From Sphingomonas phyllosphaerae FA2 (GTDB taxonomy: Bacteria; Pseudomonadota; Alphaproteobacteria; Sphingomonadales; Sphingomonadaceae), in assembly GCF_000427645.1 (NCBI RefSeq), contig NZ_KE386571.1, positions 1,725,676 through 1,789,675 of the forward strand: 64,000 bases of DNA, in the 5' to 3' direction. Shown one piece after another: positions 61,232 through 64,000 of the stretch; within the stretch, counting starts at the first letter, position 1; each line of letters starts with the position of its first letter. The position numbers were made by a program, and so were the translations under genes. The notes beneath the pieces were generated by a model that saw nothing but the letters and a program-made list of their open reading frames with translations, had not been told where the DNA came from and did no database searches.

Positions 61232-62431
61232 ATGCAGCGTCTTCATATCGCCATAGCGGGCTGTGGCCCGGCGGGTCTCGCCACGGCGTTGCTACTGCAT
61301 CGCGACGGCCACCATGTCACGCTGTTCGAGCGGTTCGATGCGCCCCGCCCGGTGGGATCGGGGCTGATGATCCAGCCAACAGGCTTTGCCGTCCTGCGCG
61401 AACTCGGGCTGGCCGACGCGCTGCTCGACCACGGTGCGCGCATCGATCGCCTCCACGGCGAGGCGGGAAGCAGCGGCCGGGTCGTCCTCGACGTCCGCTA
61501 TGCCGCGCTCGGCAAAGGCGCAGGGTTTGGCATCGGCGTCCACCGCGCAACCTTGTTCGCCGTGCTGCACGAAGCCGTCGGTGCCGAGCGGATCGCGATC
61601 GAAACCGGCTGCGGGGTGACGGGAAGCGAGATGGCAGCAGACGACCGCCGCTTCCTGCTGCTGGAGGGCGGTCGCCGCGTCGGGCCATTCGACCTGATCG
61701 TCGACGCGCTCGGCACACGGACGCCACTGGCGCCACCCTGCGGTCGCAAACTGGCCTATGGTGCGCTCTGGGGCACGTTGGACTGGCCCGCCGATGCCGG
61801 TTTCGATCCCGGCGCACTTGAACAGCGCTATCGGCGCGCGAGCGTGATGGTTGGCGTCCTGCCCATCGGGCGGTTTCCCGGCGCCCCACGCCAACAGGCC
61901 GCGCTGTTTTGGTCGTTGCGCGCGGATCGGCTGCCAGATTGGAGGATGGCCGGGCTCGACGTCTGGAAGGCCGAGGTATCCGCACTATGGCCAGCAACGC
62001 GAGGATTGCTCGACCAGATCCGATCGGCCGATCAACTCACCTTCGCCCATTATGCGCACCGCACGTTATCGACGCCCGCGGAGACGGGCATGATCCACAT
62101 CGGCGACGCCTGGCATTCGGCCAGCCCGCAATTGGGCCAGGGCGCGAATATGGCGTTGCTCGATGCCTATGCCCTGGCGCTGGCGTTGCGGCGATCACCG
62201 GATGTCGCGGCGGCACTCGGTTCGGCGATCGCGATGCGCCGGCGGCATGTCCACCTGTACCAGGCGCTGACCGCGCTGTTCACCCCGGTCTACCAGTCCG
62301 ACAGCCGGGCGATCCCGTTCGTGCGCGATCGCATCGTCGGGCCGTTGTCGAAGCTTTGGCCAGCCACCCGCATCCAGGCGGCAATGGTCAGCGGCCTCAT
62401 CGGCAATCCCCTGAAGCCGCTGTTCGGTTAG
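61232..62431 (+). CDS. FAD-dependent monooxygenase (group A, TetX/PHBH-like)
   Basis: A 399-residue flavoprotein. N-terminal FAD motif IAIAGCGPAGLATALLLHRDGHHVTLFER (GxGPAG, residues 10-15), the substrate-side GSGLMIQPTGFAVLRELGL, the DG-like LIVDALGTRTPL, and the second FAD motif IHIGDAWHSASPQLGQGANMAL. These define the p-hydroxybenzoate-hydroxylase class, which includes aromatic hydroxylases and antibiotic-inactivating enzymes (TetX, Rox). It lies nine bases after the ABC-F gene. The pairing hints at a resistance role, but an ordinary aromatic hydroxylase is equally possible. Confidence 0.87.
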   Translation: MQRLHIAIAGCGPAGLATALLLHRDGHHVTLFERFDAPRPVGSGLMIQPTGFAVLRELGLADALLDHGARIDRLHGEAGSSGRVVLDVRYAALGKGAGFGIGVHRATLFAVLHEAVGAERIAIETGCGVTGSEMAADDRRFLLLEGGRRVGPFDLIVDALGTRTPLAPPCGRKLAYGALWGTLDWPADAGFDPGALEQRYRRASVMVGVLPIGRFPGAPRQQAALFWSLRADRLPDWRMAGLDVWKAEVSALWPATRGLLDQIRSADQLTFAHYAHRTLSTPAETGMIHIGDAWHSASPQLGQGANMALLDAYALALALRRSPDVAAALGSAIAMRRRHVHLYQALTALFTPVYQSDSRAIPFVRDRIVGPLSKLWPATRIQAAMVSGLIGNPLKPLFG

Positions 62432-62539
62432 CGGACGGGCGCGCATCGAAATAGCCGAATGCAACGTGTGCCCTTACACCAACCGTCGGCCAGCGCTCAC
62501 AACGACCGCTGCTCCGAGGGAAGAAAGGGCTTTCTCATT

Positions 62540-62626
62540 CCCTATACGGGCAAGACGGCGTATTCGGACACAGACGGCGAAAATATATCCGCGGCTGTCC
62601 GAATTCGCTGGCTCGTCCGTATAGGG
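62540..62626. repeat. 87-bp imperfect palindrome with paired perfect arms
   Basis: Outer arms CCCTATACGG (62540-62549) and CCGTATAGGG (62617-62626) and inner arms ATTCGGACA (62562-62570) and TGTCCGAAT (62596-62604) are perfect inverted pairs with equal 12-base spacers on both sides. Those spacers are also mostly complementary. It separates the FAD monooxygenase gene from three minus-strand genes of a different kind. Confidence 0.75.
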
Positions 62627-62649
62627 TGATAGAGCTCGACCCGGATCAG

Positions 62650-63141
62650 TCAGGCTGCCTGCGCCCGCAGCGTGCACTGGGCGTCATCATACTGGACATT
62701 GGGCCGCATGACCTGCCGGGTCAGCCAGGCGCTGGCGCGTTCGATGCCGTCGCTCAGATCGTCGGCGGGCTTGCCGTCGATATGCACGATCTCGCGCGGC
62801 GCGAGGCGGAAATGGCCACGCACATGCGCCTGCGGCAGGATCAGCCCCCGGTTGCCCGCCTTCGACAGCCACAAGTGACAACCGCTCTGGATGTGGCAGC
62901 GACCATCGCGCGGCAGGAACAGCGCGATCCCGGTCAGCGCCGGGGTCGGACGGTTGCGAAATTCGAGGTGCAGCAGATCGGAACTGGTTTCCACGGCATG
63001 GCGGCCCACCTCGATCTTGTCCTCGATGCCGAGCGCATCGCCGCCGGTGATGACGACGCCGGGCTTGAGCTTGCGGTTGCCGAGCAGCAGCTTGACGATG
63101 GCGCGGGTGACGGCGGCTTCGAAGATCGTGTTGGTCATCAT
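62650..63141 (-). CDS. Hypothetical protein of a probable mobile region
   Basis: A 163-residue protein, mostly beta-like, beginning MMTNTIFEAAVTRAIVKLLL and containing KPGVVITGGDALGIEDKIEV and HLEFRNRPTPALTGIALF. I do not recognise its family. The upstream frame goes to 63192, but the ATG at 63141 has GGGAG upstream. It is last of three unrecognised minus-strand genes that run off the right edge, about 24 bases from the palindrome at 62540-62626. Confidence 0.6.
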   Translation of the reverse strand: MMTNTIFEAAVTRAIVKLLLGNRKLKPGVVITGGDALGIEDKIEVGRHAVETSSDLLHLEFRNRPTPALTGIALFLPRDGRCHIQSGCHLWLSKAGNRGLILPQAHVRGHFRLAPREIVHIDGKPADDLSDGIERASAWLTRQVMRPNVQYDDAQCTLRAQAA

Positions 63142-63193
63142 TCTATCTCCCTGTTTCATCCCCGCATCGGGGCCGTTCATCGTCTCGTTCATC

Positions 63194-63712
63194 TCAAATC
63201 TGGTTCTCGCTCCGGCAGGCGCGCACGATCTGGGCGGCGGCGCACTCCAGCCCGGCAGCGCGGTCCCACAGGCAGTTCCAGGGCAGCCGGGTGCCGATCT
63301 CGACCCCGTGGCGGCCGAGCTTCACCGACAGTCCGCCACGAGCGGGCACCAGATGCAGGCCTTGGTCGCGGTCGCGAAAGAAACTGAGGTCGGTGAGCAG
63401 CAGCGGTCCGGTGATCGAGCGCAGCGCGACATCGACGCGGACGGGGTCGATCGTCTCGGGGTGGAAACCGTGCCGAATCAACAGCGTATCGCGACGCCGC
63501 GTGGCGGCACAGCGCAGCAGCGCCTGATCGAACAACGGCTCGGTGACGGGGGTCATCGCGATGATGACGTTATGGTCGAGGCATTCGACCGCCCCGGGCA
63601 GGCCGGAGTTGCCGAAGAGCGGCGCCGGTTCGTCGCAGCGGAGTTCGCCGAGGACATAGTTCATCAACGCGACCGAGGCGGTCGGCAAAACATCGTGGAT
63701 CATGGAGGACAT
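63194..63712 (-). CDS. Hypothetical protein of a probable mobile region
   Basis: A 172-residue cytoplasmic protein (MSSMIHDVLPTASVALMNYV...). Pieces such as CLDHNVIIAMTPVTEPLFDQ and LLLTDLSFFRDRDQGLHLVP suggest an alpha/beta protein without membrane segments. No family is recognised. It precedes the 62650 gene by about 50 bases on the same strand, and AAAAGG before ATG 63712 is a weak ribosome site. Similar size and gene order suggest these belong to one operon. Confidence 0.55.
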   Translation of the reverse strand: MSSMIHDVLPTASVALMNYVLGELRCDEPAPLFGNSGLPGAVECLDHNVIIAMTPVTEPLFDQALLRCAATRRRDTLLIRHGFHPETIDPVRVDVALRSITGPLLLTDLSFFRDRDQGLHLVPARGGLSVKLGRHGVEIGTRLPWNCLWDRAAGLECAAAQIVRACRSENQI

Positions 63713-63775
63713 GGAGCCTTTTCAGGATAAGCGTGATCCCCGGACCGGCTGGTCCGGTTCAGGCCCCTTCGATTT

Positions 63776-64000
63776 TCATCTCTCGTCAGGGCTTCGCTCG
63801 GCCCCGGCCAATCTTCCCTTCCTCACGCGGCAGCGGTCGCGGCCATCGCGAAAGATGGCGTTGCCGATCACGGCATAGCCCCAGCTATCGAATGTGCGGG
63901 CGCTATCCGCGATGGTGCCGGAGCGGTGGATGGCGGCGGCCGGGCAATACACCTCGGCGATGGCCAGCACCCAGCCAGCGATGCTGCCGGCGGGCTGGCG
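63776..64000 (-). CDS. Partial hypothetical protein at the window edge
   Basis: The last 75 residues of a minus-strand gene that runs past the right edge. The visible part reads GSIAGWVLAIAEVYCPAAA..., then DSWGYAVIGNAIFRDGRDRC and a basic tail. The GTG near 63970 is inside the frame, and the frame is open to base 64000, so the true start is outside. No family is recognised. Confidence 0.45.
   Translation of the reverse strand, partial: RQPAGSIAGWVLAIAEVYCPAAAIHRSGTIADSARTFDSWGYAVIGNAIFRDGRDRCRVRKGRLAGAERSPDER

Overview
The window looks like a chromosomal stretch of a sphingomonad alphaproteobacterium (Sphingomonas or a close relative). It is GC-rich, has two TonB-dependent receptors, two secreted proteins ending in the PEP-CTERM signature common in this group, IS6-family elements, and many exported hydrolases. 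No rRNA, tRNA or CRISPR array was seen. This is inference from gene content; no similarity search was run.

Layout. 0-4.5 kb: secreted carbohydrate enzymes (partial GH76, SGNH esterase, GH2) and a small ABM-fold protein. 4.7-9.8 kb: a SLOG-SLATT-like membrane protein divergent from a TIR-TM-TPR protein, a possible nucleotide-signalling defence pair, followed by a PEP-CTERM protein. 10-20.5 kb: accessory region with four IS6-family copies (one complete), a YdeI-like protein, a lone TonB receptor, an SRAP protein, a second PEP-CTERM protein, an AraC regulator and three small genes. 20.7-24.1 kb: a co-directional run of arylesterase, SDR, a conserved small protein, a DEDDh exonuclease and a lipoprotein esterase, the last four overlapping. 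24.1-44.8 kb: an island of amide-bond and D-amino-acid enzymes. 45-56.5 kb: a two-partner secretion locus with a 3047-residue exoprotein, its TpsB pore and a wrecked third gene fused to a LysR fragment. 57-62.4 kb: a broken exonuclease, a LysR regulator, an epimerase-like protein, an ABC-F ATPase and a FAD monooxygenase. 62.5-64 kb: an 87-bp imperfect palindrome and three unrecognised minus-strand genes, probably the edge of another element.

How the genes work together. The best-supported pathway is in 27.8-44.8 kb. One operon encodes TonB receptor, dgcN, a YkvI-like carrier and two S12 serine hydrolases. A second encodes an S12 hydrolase, dgcA and a POT peptide transporter. A third encodes an XRE-cupin regulator and an M19 dipeptidase. 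An Lrp-type regulator sits in front of a D-aminoacylase-like enzyme. DgcN and DgcA are known from D-glutamate catabolism through N-acetylation and racemisation. The surrounding uptake and hydrolysis genes suggest that D-Glu-containing peptides are the food source. The same inverted repeat, ATCAGGA-N8-TCCTG(A/T)T, lies over the TonB receptor promoter and in the gap between the second operon and the regulator, pointing to one regulon under the XRE-cupin protein.

The two most novel candidates are that D-Glu peptide regulon and the TIR / SLOG-SLATT divergent pair.
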